A program made the translations under genes and the position numbers. From Flammeovirga kamogawensis (GTDB lineage Bacteria > Bacteroidota > Bacteroidia > Cytophagales > Flammeovirgaceae), in contig NZ_CP076128.1 of NCBI RefSeq assembly GCF_018736065.1, positions 2,932,001 through 2,996,000 of the forward strand: DNA of 64,000 nucleotides, in the 5' to 3' direction. The notes under the pieces were generated by a model. That model had not been told where the DNA came from and did no database searches. It worked only from the letters and a program-made list of their open reading frames with translations. This document shows, one piece after another, positions 17,535 to 25,510 of this stretch. Position 1 is the first letter of the stretch. Each line of letters opens with the position of its first letter.

Positions 17535-18209
17535 CTAAGACATCAATAGTTGAATTTTATCAATAATTGGTTCTAAGAATAATTCACTCTTCATATACCC
17601 ACCAATACCATCAAGGACGAACTGAAAGGCAATACAAATTAATAGGAATCCCATTATTCTAGTTAAAGCATCTAAGCCTGTAACACCAAGTACTTTTGAT
17701 ATTAATGGAGCACCTCTTAGTGCCATAAAAGCAACTAATACTACGAGTAAAACACCCATTGAAATACCGACATACCCGGGTAAGTTATCTGAACCTGCCG
17801 CCATACTTATCACAACAGATATTGATCCAGGACCAGCCATCGAAGGCATTGCTAATGGGGTAAAAGCAATATCACTTTTCTTCTTAGACTCTTCTCTCAT
17901 TTCCTCAGAAACTTCATCTGTTTCTTTGGGGTTCAACATCCCAAAACCTACTTTTAGAATAATTAAGCCACCTGCTACTCGAATGGCCGGAATTGATATT
18001 CCAAAAAATTCTATAATGATTGCTCCTGACCATAAAAAAGTAAGGAGAATCCCTGCCATAAATAAACAGGCCATTAATGCTTGCTGATTTGACCACTCTC
18101 TGGAGTGTCCCTTTGTTAATGATAAGAACAAAGGAACACTACTAAAGGGGTTTGAAATGGGTAGTAATGCAAGGAATGTAATAAATGCAACTTCTATAAT
18201 ACCTATCAT
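17535..18209 (-). CDS. MarC-family integral membrane protein
   Basis: 224 residues with six membrane helices. Family landmarks: FLALLPISNPFSSVPLFLSLT at the N terminus, GLIILKVGFGMLNP, then FTPLAMPSMAGPGSISVVI and ALTRIMGFLLICIAFQFVLDG. MarC proteins are inner-membrane proteins of unknown transport function, once wrongly linked to multiple antibiotic resistance. It lies six bases after the tannase-family gene in the same operon. A second MarC gene, at 35442-36080, differs clearly in sequence. Confidence 0.9.
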   Translation of the reverse strand: MIGIIEVAFITFLALLPISNPFSSVPLFLSLTKGHSREWSNQQALMACLFMAGILLTFLWSGAIIIEFFGISIPAIRVAGGLIILKVGFGMLNPKETDEVSEEMREESKKKSDIAFTPLAMPSMAGPGSISVVISMAAGSDNLPGYVGISMGVLLVVLVAFMALRGAPLISKVLGVTGLDALTRIMGFLLICIAFQFVLDGIGGYMKSELFLEPIIDKIQLLMS

Positions 18210-18215
18210 AATTGT

Positions 18216-19790
18216 CTAGTTTCCACAGTTAAAAGATTTTACATCACGAGTATCACCTACTCCATCGTATTCAGCAGCTGTAGGATAAGGACAAAGTAAT
18301 CTCGAACCTGCAGGCTTCATTTCTTCATCAATAAAATACACAATGATTTGTTCAGGGTCTTTTTCATTTGCCACCCAATTATCTATTTCATCTACCCAGT
18401 TTACATACCATGGGCCATCTCCACCAGCACAGTGCAATACACCCGGCATCATGAACAATTTCACGTCATCTTCTGCTGTTTCATCAAAGTCAATCACATC
18501 TTCATAATAACCAATGGTACCTAATGAAGTAATCGCAGGATCAGACCATCCAGAGTACATCAATAACTTTCCTCCGTTGGCTCTAAATTTTGATAAATCT
18601 GGACTTGAAGCATTCAACGTTTGACCAATAAATAAAGCATCATCTCTGAAAGTATCATAATCAAAATCTGTATAATCCCATGTTGAATCTTGGTAGATAA
18701 AGAACTTCATTAAATGTGTACCAAAACCATATTGATAGTTTGGAGGCGTAGGGAATTTTTCTTCCGACGAATTATCAATTCCTTGATGAAATGTATTTCC
18801 ATCATCTACATGATTCAATCCACCCGTAATCCATTTTGCCCATCCATCTTTATGTGTCTCTCCTCCAAAAGGAAAACCATAAAATATATCTCCATTTTTA
18901 TCTTGTGGTCCTTCGTAAACAGCTTTTAAGGCATCAATTTGTTCTTGTGATAAACAATCTTCTTTATTATCACCTTCACATAACAATGTTTCTATATCAA
19001 AATGACAAGCTCTTGGATCATTTAAAATTCCATCTTTGATACCATCCAACTCATCACACATTTCTAAATAAGCGTCTTCTACTAATTTTAAATCAGATAT
19101 ACTTACCAAAGGCTCATCTAAATTATTAGGATCTGGAAACATTTTACTCACATTATGTGTCATCCCCATGGCTAAACCTGAAGTCCATTCATAGGCTGGT
19201 GCTCCAGCCACTATACCATCAAAATCATCTGGGTATCTTTGTGCTTCCATCATCGCTTGGCCACCGCCCCTAGAACAACCCACAAAATAACTATGTTCAA
19301 TTTTATTGTTGTAAAAAGCTTCAATAATAGCCTTAGAAACAACTGTTGTTCTATGTACTGCCATGTGTCCAAAGTTGACAATAGCTTCCATATCTCCTTC
19401 TGCCCATCGGCCATCTATTGGGTTAGCACCTTCATGACCGGTATCTGTACCTACCGTAGCATAGCCTTTTTCTAAAACATTATAACTTAACGCCAGATTG
19501 ATGACCGACCCTACAAAGCCTGCACCTCCACCGAAAACAAATTTTCCATTCCAATTATCAGGAAGTAATAATTCAAACTTAGTATTCTTCCCAATAATCC
19601 CAGCTACTTTATAATGAGGAGCCATAGCATCTTCCTTTGATATAGAAGTAATATTTACATCTGCTATTTCAGGAATATTATCAGGGTTTCCTCCTTTATT
19701 CTGTTTAATAGTATATGTAAAACCAACGAGAGTAGATAATGACAAGGTTAATATAAGCACCTTTAGAAGGTTTAATTTTTCTTTGTTCAT
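18216..19790 (-). CDS. Tannase/feruloyl esterase family protein, exported
   Basis: 524 residues with a signal-like helix (LKVLILTLSLSTLVGFTYTI). The tannase-family CS-D-HC arrangement is complete: Cys172-Ser173 in GCSRGGGQAMMEA, Asp417 in YSGWSDPAIT and His453-Cys454 in PGVLHCAGGDG, giving a Ser-Asp-His triad with the cysteines bridging it. A lid domain rich in Asp/Glu with probable calcium sites (DELDGIKDGILNDPR) lies between. Members hydrolyse ester bonds of gallates, ferulates or similar aromatics, and some cleave MHET-like esters. The gene overlaps the upstream small gene by 4 bases (ATGA), indicating translational coupling. Confidence 0.88.
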   Translation of the reverse strand: MNKEKLNLLKVLILTLSLSTLVGFTYTIKQNKGGNPDNIPEIADVNITSISKEDAMAPHYKVAGIIGKNTKFELLLPDNWNGKFVFGGGAGFVGSVINLALSYNVLEKGYATVGTDTGHEGANPIDGRWAEGDMEAIVNFGHMAVHRTTVVSKAIIEAFYNNKIEHSYFVGCSRGGGQAMMEAQRYPDDFDGIVAGAPAYEWTSGLAMGMTHNVSKMFPDPNNLDEPLVSISDLKLVEDAYLEMCDELDGIKDGILNDPRACHFDIETLLCEGDNKEDCLSQEQIDALKAVYEGPQDKNGDIFYGFPFGGETHKDGWAKWITGGLNHVDDGNTFHQGIDNSSEEKFPTPPNYQYGFGTHLMKFFIYQDSTWDYTDFDYDTFRDDALFIGQTLNASSPDLSKFRANGGKLLMYSGWSDPAITSLGTIGYYEDVIDFDETAEDDVKLFMMPGVLHCAGGDGPWYVNWVDEIDNWVANEKDPEQIIVYFIDEEMKPAGSRLLCPYPTAAEYDGVGDTRDVKSFNCGN

Positions 19791-20062
19791 TTTGATAGAT
19801 TTTTATGAATTTTAATACTGTATTTTCTAATGAAATAGTCCAACTCTTCATGAAGTTCTTGGAGAGTATCTTTATACTCTTCGATCAAATCGCCTTTGGT
19901 CTCCTTATTCAACACTTTAATTTGATGTTTACATAAGTAATAGTCTCGTGCAAGATCTATTATGGTATCGATAGAGTCAAAGAGATGTTCTATTGTATTA
20001 GTATGCTCCGGGAAATCTCTTTTCAGCTCATTTTTCCAAAGACTTTCGATAACTTCTTTCAT
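19787..20062 (-). CDS. Small helical protein of unknown function, first gene of the tannase operon
   Basis: 91 residues from the ATG at 20062 (MKEVIESLWKNELKRDF). An upstream in-frame ATG at 20086 is unlikely because it overlaps the -7 box of the inferred promoter (20084-20091). The protein is soluble, Glu/Lys/Asp rich and predicted all-helical (HTNTIEHLFDSIDTIIDLARDYY, KDTLQELHEELDYFIRKY). I do not recognise a family. Its stop overlaps the start of the tannase-family gene (ATGA), so the two are coupled. Possibly a small regulatory or adaptor subunit; no function can be stated. Confidence 0.55.
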   Translation of the reverse strand: MKEVIESLWKNELKRDFPEHTNTIEHLFDSIDTIIDLARDYYLCKHQIKVLNKETKGDLIEEYKDTLQELHEELDYFIRKYSIKIHKNLSK

Positions 20063-20083
20063 AGTTTTCCGTTTTATCTTGTG

Positions 20084-20140
20084 CAAATTTGAGCAGGAAA
20101 ACCTTCCTATGTTAGTTATATACCGTATGTTACGGTTAAG
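20084..20140 (-). promoter_or_regulatory. Promoter and composite operator, site B, of the tannase/MarC operon
   Basis: TTAGTTA (20112-20118), four bases, CCGTATGTTACGGT (20123-20136), with a 6-bp inverted repeat ACCGTA/TACGGT around TGT. The minus-strand -7-like box CAAATTTG (20091-20084) is 28 bases from TTAGTTA, exactly as in site A. Compared with site C the symmetric positions change together (CCG/CGG versus CTG/CAG), which supports recognition by a dimer. Confidence 0.7.
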
Positions 20141-20354
20141 TCTATCTTTATATTCTATTTCACAAAAACATCATTGTTTACGATGTTATATACCTCCTAA
20201 AAAACATATACTTAAACACGTTAGGCTTATTTTAATCACATAAAATTCATGAAGTGAAATCATAACAATTAGATCCTTCTGTAATTGGTTGTGGGGTGAA
20301 AGATGCTTTGAATGTGATGAGATATTTGAAGATGTAAGAGGGAGAAGTAGTTCG

Positions 20355-21041
20355 TTATTCAAGGGTTACTTTTTTACGCCCAAACAAAGGTCCGACTTTC
20401 AAAGGATGTATCACATGATTTATTTTGACACGTATCAAGTTAGTTTCATTTATATGCTGTCTTTCGTTTCTTTTATAACCTCTTTCATTGATATACTCTA
20501 ACGTGACAAAAATATTCTTATAGGCTCTCCTCGTTATTCCTATATACGTTCGATTACTCACTATTCTAAAGTCATTTTCATTTAAAGCAACAAAGGGTTC
20601 TATTCCAAAAGTCAAATAGCCAAAAGAGGAAGAATACTTAATAGAAGGATTATACCTCAACCTTATTTTTGTCTGTGCATTATCTCCAAAAAATTGTTCT
20701 TCAAAACGAACTCTTTGAGAAAGGGTAAAAGCATTAAACCGTGTTTTAATTACAAAATCTTGATAAGGGCGTATTTCTTGACGAACCTGTGTTCCATCAA
20801 CTAGCATTACCCCTGCTCTTACATACATATTTTCAGTAATATCATATCTTAATCCACTTCTAATCTGTCCTCTATTCCCTTCTGAGAAATACTCCCGGTA
20901 TCCTATGTCTGAGTCAATACTAAACTTATAAGACAGCTTATATTGATTAAAATAATGTAACCATAGAATATCTTGAGTGAAAGAATTATGAGGTATTATT
21001 CCCAATACCAACAGGAATAAAATCTTCCTATATCTTATCAT
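20355..21041 (-). CDS. DUF2490-family outer-membrane protein
   Basis: 228 residues with signal peptide (NSFTQDILW). The pattern LWLHYFNQYKLSYKFSIDSDIGYR, RSGLRYDITENMYVRAGVM, FTLSQRVRFEEQFF, and RLRYNPSIKY is characteristic of DUF2490, a Bacteroidota barrel family of unknown function. It is divergent from the regulator at 21203, with composite site C between them. The C terminus (GRKKVTLE) lacks the usual terminal aromatic residue, a small oddity for a barrel. Confidence 0.78.
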   Translation of the reverse strand: MIRYRKILFLLVLGIIPHNSFTQDILWLHYFNQYKLSYKFSIDSDIGYREYFSEGNRGQIRSGLRYDITENMYVRAGVMLVDGTQVRQEIRPYQDFVIKTRFNAFTLSQRVRFEEQFFGDNAQTKIRLRYNPSIKYSSSFGYLTFGIEPFVALNENDFRIVSNRTYIGITRRAYKNIFVTLEYINERGYKRNERQHINETNLIRVKINHVIHPLKVGPLFGRKKVTLE

Positions 21042-21109
21042 AATTTTTGATTTTTAAATCCCTAATTATAAAAACTTGTTATAAGATTTCACGTTATATT
21101 CATTAGCAC

Positions 21110-21168
21110 GAAATATTAAAAAAAATATTGAACTATATTAGTTATTAACTGTATGTTACAGTTAATAG
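21110..21168. promoter_or_regulatory. Composite operator, site C, between DUF2490 gene and its divergent regulator
   Basis: TTAGTTA (21138-21144), four bases, CTGTATGTTACAGT (21149-21162) with perfect 7-bp arms AACTGTA/TACAGTT around TGT. The minus-strand -7-like box AATATTTC (21117-21110) sits 28 bases from TTAGTTA as at sites A and B. The right edge is 35 bases before the regulator start codon, so binding here could also give autoregulation. Confidence 0.68.
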
Positions 21169-21202
21169 TAAACGTCTATCAAAGTCATAAAATCTTCTAG
21201 AA

Positions 21203-22795
21203 ATGATCGATACTCAATTGCAGGAACAACTTCAAAAAATCACATTAAGTGATGAGTTTATCAACAAACCAAAAATGAGAAGACTCTTAGAATATATTGT
21301 GACTGAATATATTGAAGGAAGAGCGGATCAGTTGAAAGGATATAATATTGGAATAGATGTTTTTGAGCAAGGAGATAGTTTCGATCCTGATCAAAATGCT
21401 TTAGTGCGTATTAATGTTGGTCGATTAAGGCGGTTATTGAAATTATATTACTTAGAAGATGGAAAAAATGATCCTCTAAAAATTGATATCCCAAAAGGGA
21501 AATATATACCTCTAGTTACGCCAATTGAAAATAGCATTGATGAAAATAAAAATACATCAAACACACTAAAACCAACAATACAATATACTCCCGTAGAAGA
21601 AAAGGCTTGTGTCACTATTCTACCTTTCAAAAACCTATCTAGTAATAAAGATTTAGAATACTTTTGCTTTGGATTTTCTCAAGATTTATCCATTCAGTTA
21701 TCAAAATACGATGATATAAAAATTATAGGTTCAACACTTAGTTTTGATAATATCAATTATGACAATACGTTTATTGAAGAATTAAAAGCTCAGAACATTC
21801 GTTTTGTTATTCAAGGTGATATGAAAATAATGGGAGCACAAGCGAAGTTATCCATTCATATGACCGACCTTAGTGACAATTCACATACTTGGGGAGAGCA
21901 TTATAAATTCAATCTTCAAGAAGATGACCTTTTTGATATTCAAGAAAATATTACAGCCCAAATTGCCACTCACGTAGGGTCGGAAACAGGGCATATCAAT
22001 GAAAAAAGATACAAAGAATTATTAGTCAGTAAACCTACCACTTATAAAGAGGATCAAGCTTTGCTCATGTGGTATTTTTATCTCTCTCGCTTTACAGAAG
22101 ATTCCCATCATCAGTTTTTATCAACACTAAAAGAATCTTTAAAAGAAGACCCTGATTCTGCTATTTTAAATGCATTACTGGGGAATTTACATGGTGCTGT
22201 CTACATTAATGCAATGGGTACTGAACATGACAAAGAAGAATGTGAAAGGTTAATCGAAAAAGCATATACCTTAAATCCTAAAAGTCAGATTGTACAGGTA
22301 ATGATTGCTTACAAGACATTTATTTTCGATGAAAAAGACCGCTTCTTTCATATTGTCAACAATAGTATAAAAACAGCAGCAAACACTCCCCTTCGTTTAG
22401 GTATTTTTGCTAATTTCTTGTGTTTGTATGGAGAGTGGGATAAAGGAATAGAATTGTTAGACAGGATTTACTTAAACAATATTGATTTCCCTGTCTGGCT
22501 TCATGGTGTGAAATGTTTATCTCATTATAGAAAACTTGATTATGAAAAGGCGTTAGTTGAGGCCAATAGTTACCATGTTCCTTTAGTAATTTGGGGACCT
22601 CTTCTAAGGGCTGCTTGTTACGCTCAGCTTGGTCGGACAGAAGAAGCACAAAAGCATCTCCAAGAACTCTTAAAACTGAGACCTGATTTTGTGCAGAATA
22701 GTAATCTATTAATACGACGATTTATAAAAGAAGAATCACTTGCAAAGCATTTAGTAGAAGGCTTAGAAAAAGCAGGTTTTACCATAGAAGTTTAG
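21203..22795 (+). CDS. Transcriptional regulator with N-terminal DNA-binding-like domain, TolB-like domain and TPRs
   Basis: 530 residues, no signal peptide or membrane helix, so cytoplasmic despite the TolB-like part. Residues about 1-108 match the N-terminal domain of proteins often misnamed adenylate cyclase: KMRRLLEYIVTEYIEGRAD, KGYNIGIDVFEQGDSFDPDQN, VRINVGRLRRLLKLYY, IPKGKYIPLV; this is a winged-helix-like DNA-binding region. Residues about 130-255 are TolB-N/FlgO-like (ILPFKNLSSNKDLEYFCFGFSQDLSIQLS). Residues 275-520 form TPR-like helical pairs (LGRTEEAQKHLQELLKLRP). It is divergent from the DUF2490 gene and flanked by site C, making it the best candidate to bind sites A, B and C. Confidence 0.78.
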   Translation: MIDTQLQEQLQKITLSDEFINKPKMRRLLEYIVTEYIEGRADQLKGYNIGIDVFEQGDSFDPDQNALVRINVGRLRRLLKLYYLEDGKNDPLKIDIPKGKYIPLVTPIENSIDENKNTSNTLKPTIQYTPVEEKACVTILPFKNLSSNKDLEYFCFGFSQDLSIQLSKYDDIKIIGSTLSFDNINYDNTFIEELKAQNIRFVIQGDMKIMGAQAKLSIHMTDLSDNSHTWGEHYKFNLQEDDLFDIQENITAQIATHVGSETGHINEKRYKELLVSKPTTYKEDQALLMWYFYLSRFTEDSHHQFLSTLKESLKEDPDSAILNALLGNLHGAVYINAMGTEHDKEECERLIEKAYTLNPKSQIVQVMIAYKTFIFDEKDRFFHIVNNSIKTAANTPLRLGIFANFLCLYGEWDKGIELLDRIYLNNIDFPVWLHGVKCLSHYRKLDYEKALVEANSYHVPLVIWGPLLRAACYAQLGRTEEAQKHLQELLKLRPDFVQNSNLLIRRFIKEESLAKHLVEGLEKAGFTIEV

Positions 22796-22801
22796 AATAA
22801 C

Positions 22802-22839
22802 AAAAAAGGTTGAAGAGCAGTTACTCTTCAACCTTTTTT
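22802..22839. terminator. Bidirectional intrinsic terminator
   Basis: Perfect 16-bp inverted repeat (arms at 22802-22817 and 22824-22839, core GGTTGAAGAG) with A/T runs, between the converging regulator and antiporter genes. Confidence 0.92.
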
Positions 22840-22880
22840 ATTCACCTTATTCTTATACGTACTAGTAGTCAAAGCGAAAT

Positions 22881-24071
22881 TTATTCATCTTCTAATAGAT
22901 GTACTTTCTTTGCTAAAAACTCCATACTAAATGGATGTACGATTAGCGATAGTAAAACAATGAAACTAGTGATATAAAATATCATATCAGCATTGTTTAC
23001 TTCCGATAAAATTGGGATTAAGGCAAATACAATGGGAGTAGCTCCTTTTAACCCACTCCACGATATAAATATCTTTTTATTTAAAGGTTCTTTTAACGGT
23101 AAGTAAGAAAGAAAAATTCCTAAAGGACGTGCAATAAAGAATAAAAACAATGCTGGTAATATGGCTATTGGTAATACCTCCCATAAACTTCTTGGGAACA
23201 TTTGTAGTCCTAATATTAAGAACATAATTGATTGTGCCAACCAAGAAAAACTATTAAAGAAATGTAGTGAATTGTCTTTATTCTGGTAGTCTAAAGTATT
23301 TAATAATACACCAAAAATATACGCTCCAATTAAAGCATTTCCTCCTAAGTATTCATTTACTTTTAAGAAGACAATAAGCGAACTAAAAAGTAAAATTGGG
23401 ATTAGTCCTTCTTCTTGAAAATGAAACTTTTTAAATAAAAACTTAACGATATGGAATAAAGTAAATGCTAAACCTCCACCTATAAAAATTTGTTGTACAA
23501 AAAACTGAATATACTCCACGTAGTTTATAGGTGAATCTGGATTTTGTAAGATACTCACAAAAATTAATGTGAGGATCATTGCCATAGGGTCATTTGTTGC
23601 AGATTCAAATTCTAATACCTTATCAGAAGCAAATTTCAATTTCATTTTCTTGGCTTCTAATACACCAAAAACTGCTGCGGCATCTGTAGAAGATACAATC
23701 GACCCTAACAAAAGCCCTTCTAATAATGATAGTGGCGTTACATAAGATACAAAAACACCTAACGTTAAAGAGGTGACTATAACCCCAATGTTAGAAACTA
23801 ATATTCCTTCTTTTATTACCTTTTTTATATCTAAAACTTTGGTATGTAACCCTCCAACGAAGATGATGAGTACCAATGCAGTTTGACTTATAAATTCAGA
23901 TAATTCAGGATTATCATATACTTCAAAAGATGACTCCCCATTGCCTAAGAATAAACCTACACCTATAAAAATAAAGGCAGCAGGTATTCCTAAATCTTTA
24001 GTTGGGTTATACAGTAAAATACCGATTATAATTAAGACGGCAATTAACAATGTCATCTCATTTCCTAACAT
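22881..24071 (-). CDS. CPA1-family cation/proton antiporter, short form
   Basis: 396 residues with about 12 membrane helices. GGLHTKVLDIKKVIKEG, STDAAAVFGVLEAKKMKL and EFESATNDPMAMILT carry the ND ion-binding motif of K+/Na+:H+ antiporters of the CvrA/NhaP2 type. Those proteins usually continue with TrkA-C-like cytoplasmic domains to about 500-580 residues; here the protein ends right after the last helix (KKVHLLEDE), so the regulatory domain is missing. It follows the DUF3124 lipoprotein gene by 11 bases, and a 25-residue membrane peptide gene lies ahead of both, forming a likely three-gene operon. Confidence 0.88.
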   Translation of the reverse strand: MLGNEMTLLIAVLIIIGILLYNPTKDLGIPAAFIFIGVGLFLGNGESSFEVYDNPELSEFISQTALVLIIFVGGLHTKVLDIKKVIKEGILVSNIGVIVTSLTLGVFVSYVTPLSLLEGLLLGSIVSSTDAAAVFGVLEAKKMKLKFASDKVLEFESATNDPMAMILTLIFVSILQNPDSPINYVEYIQFFVQQIFIGGGLAFTLFHIVKFLFKKFHFQEEGLIPILLFSSLIVFLKVNEYLGGNALIGAYIFGVLLNTLDYQNKDNSLHFFNSFSWLAQSIMFLILGLQMFPRSLWEVLPIAILPALFLFFIARPLGIFLSYLPLKEPLNKKIFISWSGLKGATPIVFALIPILSEVNNADMIFYITSFIVLLSLIVHPFSMEFLAKKVHLLEDE

Positions 24072-24082
24072 TATAGCTTAAT

Positions 24083-24640
24083 TTATTGTGATTGTAATAC
24101 TTGAGAGTTTGAATTAAAAGTAAATCCATTATTACCATGATGACCAATTGTTATCGCTTCAATAATAGGTAAATCTTTCAATTCGTTTTTTGCACCGTAA
24201 GAAACAATAAAATTTGCTCCCGAACCACCTTTTTGATCTTTAAAATCAATAATAAATTCTCTTGTTTCTAATGGTCTAAGCTTATTTTTCTTCTCAATAA
24301 GCGATTCTATTTTAATACCATATGAATTGTAATAATCCACTTCGTTTAAATATATACTTTCCGTCATACTAGTATTGCGAATACTCATTACGACTGTGCA
24401 ATAAATGTAAGTCGACTTAGATTTATAATATATGTTAGAGTAAGCAGGGACATAACGTTTTTCATTAAACATCAGCTCTGGAACATACTCATCATCTAAT
24501 TCTAAGTAATTAAGCGATTTTTCAAGTTCTTCATTACCTATATTGATAATTTTATTACATGAAAAAACACATGCTCCAATCAGTAAAACACCCCATATTA
24601 TGTATATCATATTCTTTTTATTTTGTTTGTTTCTCATCAT
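24083..24640 (-). CDS. DUF3124-family lipoprotein (second copy)
   Basis: 185 residues. A signal helix is followed by candidate lipobox cysteines at 24 and 28 (IGACVFSC). The DUF3124 core is clear: KRYVPAYSNIYYKSKSTY, CTVVMSIRNTSMTESIYL, GGSGANFIVSYGAKN. It aligns along its whole length with the protein at 11428-11958 but is well diverged. Placement between a tiny membrane peptide gene and a cation/proton antiporter gene (11-base gap) suggests a periplasmic partner of the antiporter; that is inference. Confidence 0.8.
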   Translation of the reverse strand: MMRNKQNKKNMIYIIWGVLLIGACVFSCNKIINIGNEELEKSLNYLELDDEYVPELMFNEKRYVPAYSNIYYKSKSTYIYCTVVMSIRNTSMTESIYLNEVDYYNSYGIKIESLIEKKNKLRPLETREFIIDFKDQKGGSGANFIVSYGAKNELKDLPIIEAITIGHHGNNGFTFNSNSQVLQSQ

Positions 24641-24641
24641 A

Positions 24642-24719
24642 CTAATCTTTCTGTAGAATTAAATTGATGAAAAATATAATCAATGATATTGCTGCGGTAA
24701 TAAGGATAATTCTAGACAT
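24642..24719 (-). CDS. 25-residue single-pass membrane peptide
   Basis: ATG at 24719, stop ending at 24642: MSRIILITAAISLIIFF continued by NLILQKD, one predicted membrane helix with a basic start and short charged tail. Its stop codon is one base from the DUF3124 start, as in translationally coupled genes, and a plausible promoter region lies upstream (24720-24854). Small hydrophobic peptides of this kind accompany several ion transporters (for example KdpF), so a role as a small antiporter or lipoprotein partner is possible. It is below usual gene-calling limits and could also be a chance frame. Confidence 0.5.
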   Translation of the reverse strand: MSRIILITAAISLIIFFINLILQKD

Positions 24720-24854
24720 AATCTTCTTTATTTTTATTGTTATTAATTTATATAACAAATGTCTAGTTTTATGCCTGTAATACTGTAGTCGTTACCCTAA
24801 TATTGAATAAATTGGTATTATACATATACTATAGGTGAAACACGTATATGGGTT

Positions 24855-25508
24855 TTATAAATCGTCGAAAAGACTGCGTTCGATTGCGTAAAGTACTAAT
24901 CCGGCTACATTTTTACAGCCAGTTTTTTCTAATAAATTGCGTTTGTGTGCTTCTACAGTTCTTAAAGTTATAAAAAGGTCTTCTGCTATTTCTGCGTTTG
25001 TTTTTTCTTTACAGATAAGATGTAATACTTCTATTTCTCTTTCTGTTAATGCAATATCTTTTACCGTTCTTTTTTTTGATTTTGGCTTAGTTCCAAGCCC
25101 TTGCATAATAATTTGAGTTACATCATTAGAATAAAAAGCCTCTCCTTGATTAACCATTTTAATGGCCTTAATTAATTCTTCTTGTGTACAATCTTTGAGT
25201 AGGTAACCTTTTGCCCCAGCACTTAGCATTCGCTTAATATTCTGCGACTCATTCATCATCGTCAATGCTAAAACTTTACTATTTGGGTACTCTTGCATTA
25301 TTTTTTGTGTAAGAACAATCCCATCCATTTCAGGCATCATAATATCTGTTACTACAACATCAACTTGTATATCTTTAAGTAGTTCTAATGCTTCTATACC
25401 ATTTTTTGCTTCAGCAGTAACAACAATGTCATCATCTTCTAAAAAAGATTTCAAACCAAACCTGATCATGCTATGATCGTCAACGAGTAGTATTTTAATT
25501 TCGCTCAT
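24855..25508 (-). CDS. NarL/FixJ-type response regulator
   Basis: 217 residues: receiver domain with Asp10-Asp11, phospho-acceptor Asp55 (VVVTDIMMPEMDG), Thr/Lys switch residues (LALTMMN, GYLLKD), then a LuxR helix-turn-helix (LTEREIEVLHLICKEKTNAEIAEDLFITLRTVEAHK). Two bases separate it from its kinase gene, so the pair is co-transcribed. The next downstream unit is the membrane peptide/DUF3124/antiporter operon, which is a reasonable target. Confidence 0.93.
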   Translation of the reverse strand: MSEIKILLVDDHSMIRFGLKSFLEDDDIVVTAEAKNGIEALELLKDIQVDVVVTDIMMPEMDGIVLTQKIMQEYPNSKVLALTMMNESQNIKRMLSAGAKGYLLKDCTQEELIKAIKMVNQGEAFYSNDVTQIIMQGLGTKPKSKKRTVKDIALTEREIEVLHLICKEKTNAEIAEDLFITLRTVEAHKRNLLEKTGCKNVAGLVLYAIERSLFDDL

Positions 25509-25510
25509 GT

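Noticed and set aside
18216-19790. Dedicated plastic (MHET) esterase
   Set aside because: The CS-D-HC triad is shared by the whole tannase family; no specific substrate residue supports this.
20086-20086. Upstream ATG as start of the small tannase-operon gene
   Set aside because: It overlaps the inferred -7 box, so it would lie at or before the transcription start.
20289-20501. Plus-strand frame overlapping the DUF2490 gene end
   Set aside because: Composition and residues are unlike a protein and it runs antisense to a recognisable family gene.
24782-24800. Possible fourth copy of the composite operator upstream of the antiporter operon
   Set aside because: Only about half the positions agree, TTAGTTA is absent and the palindromic core is broken.
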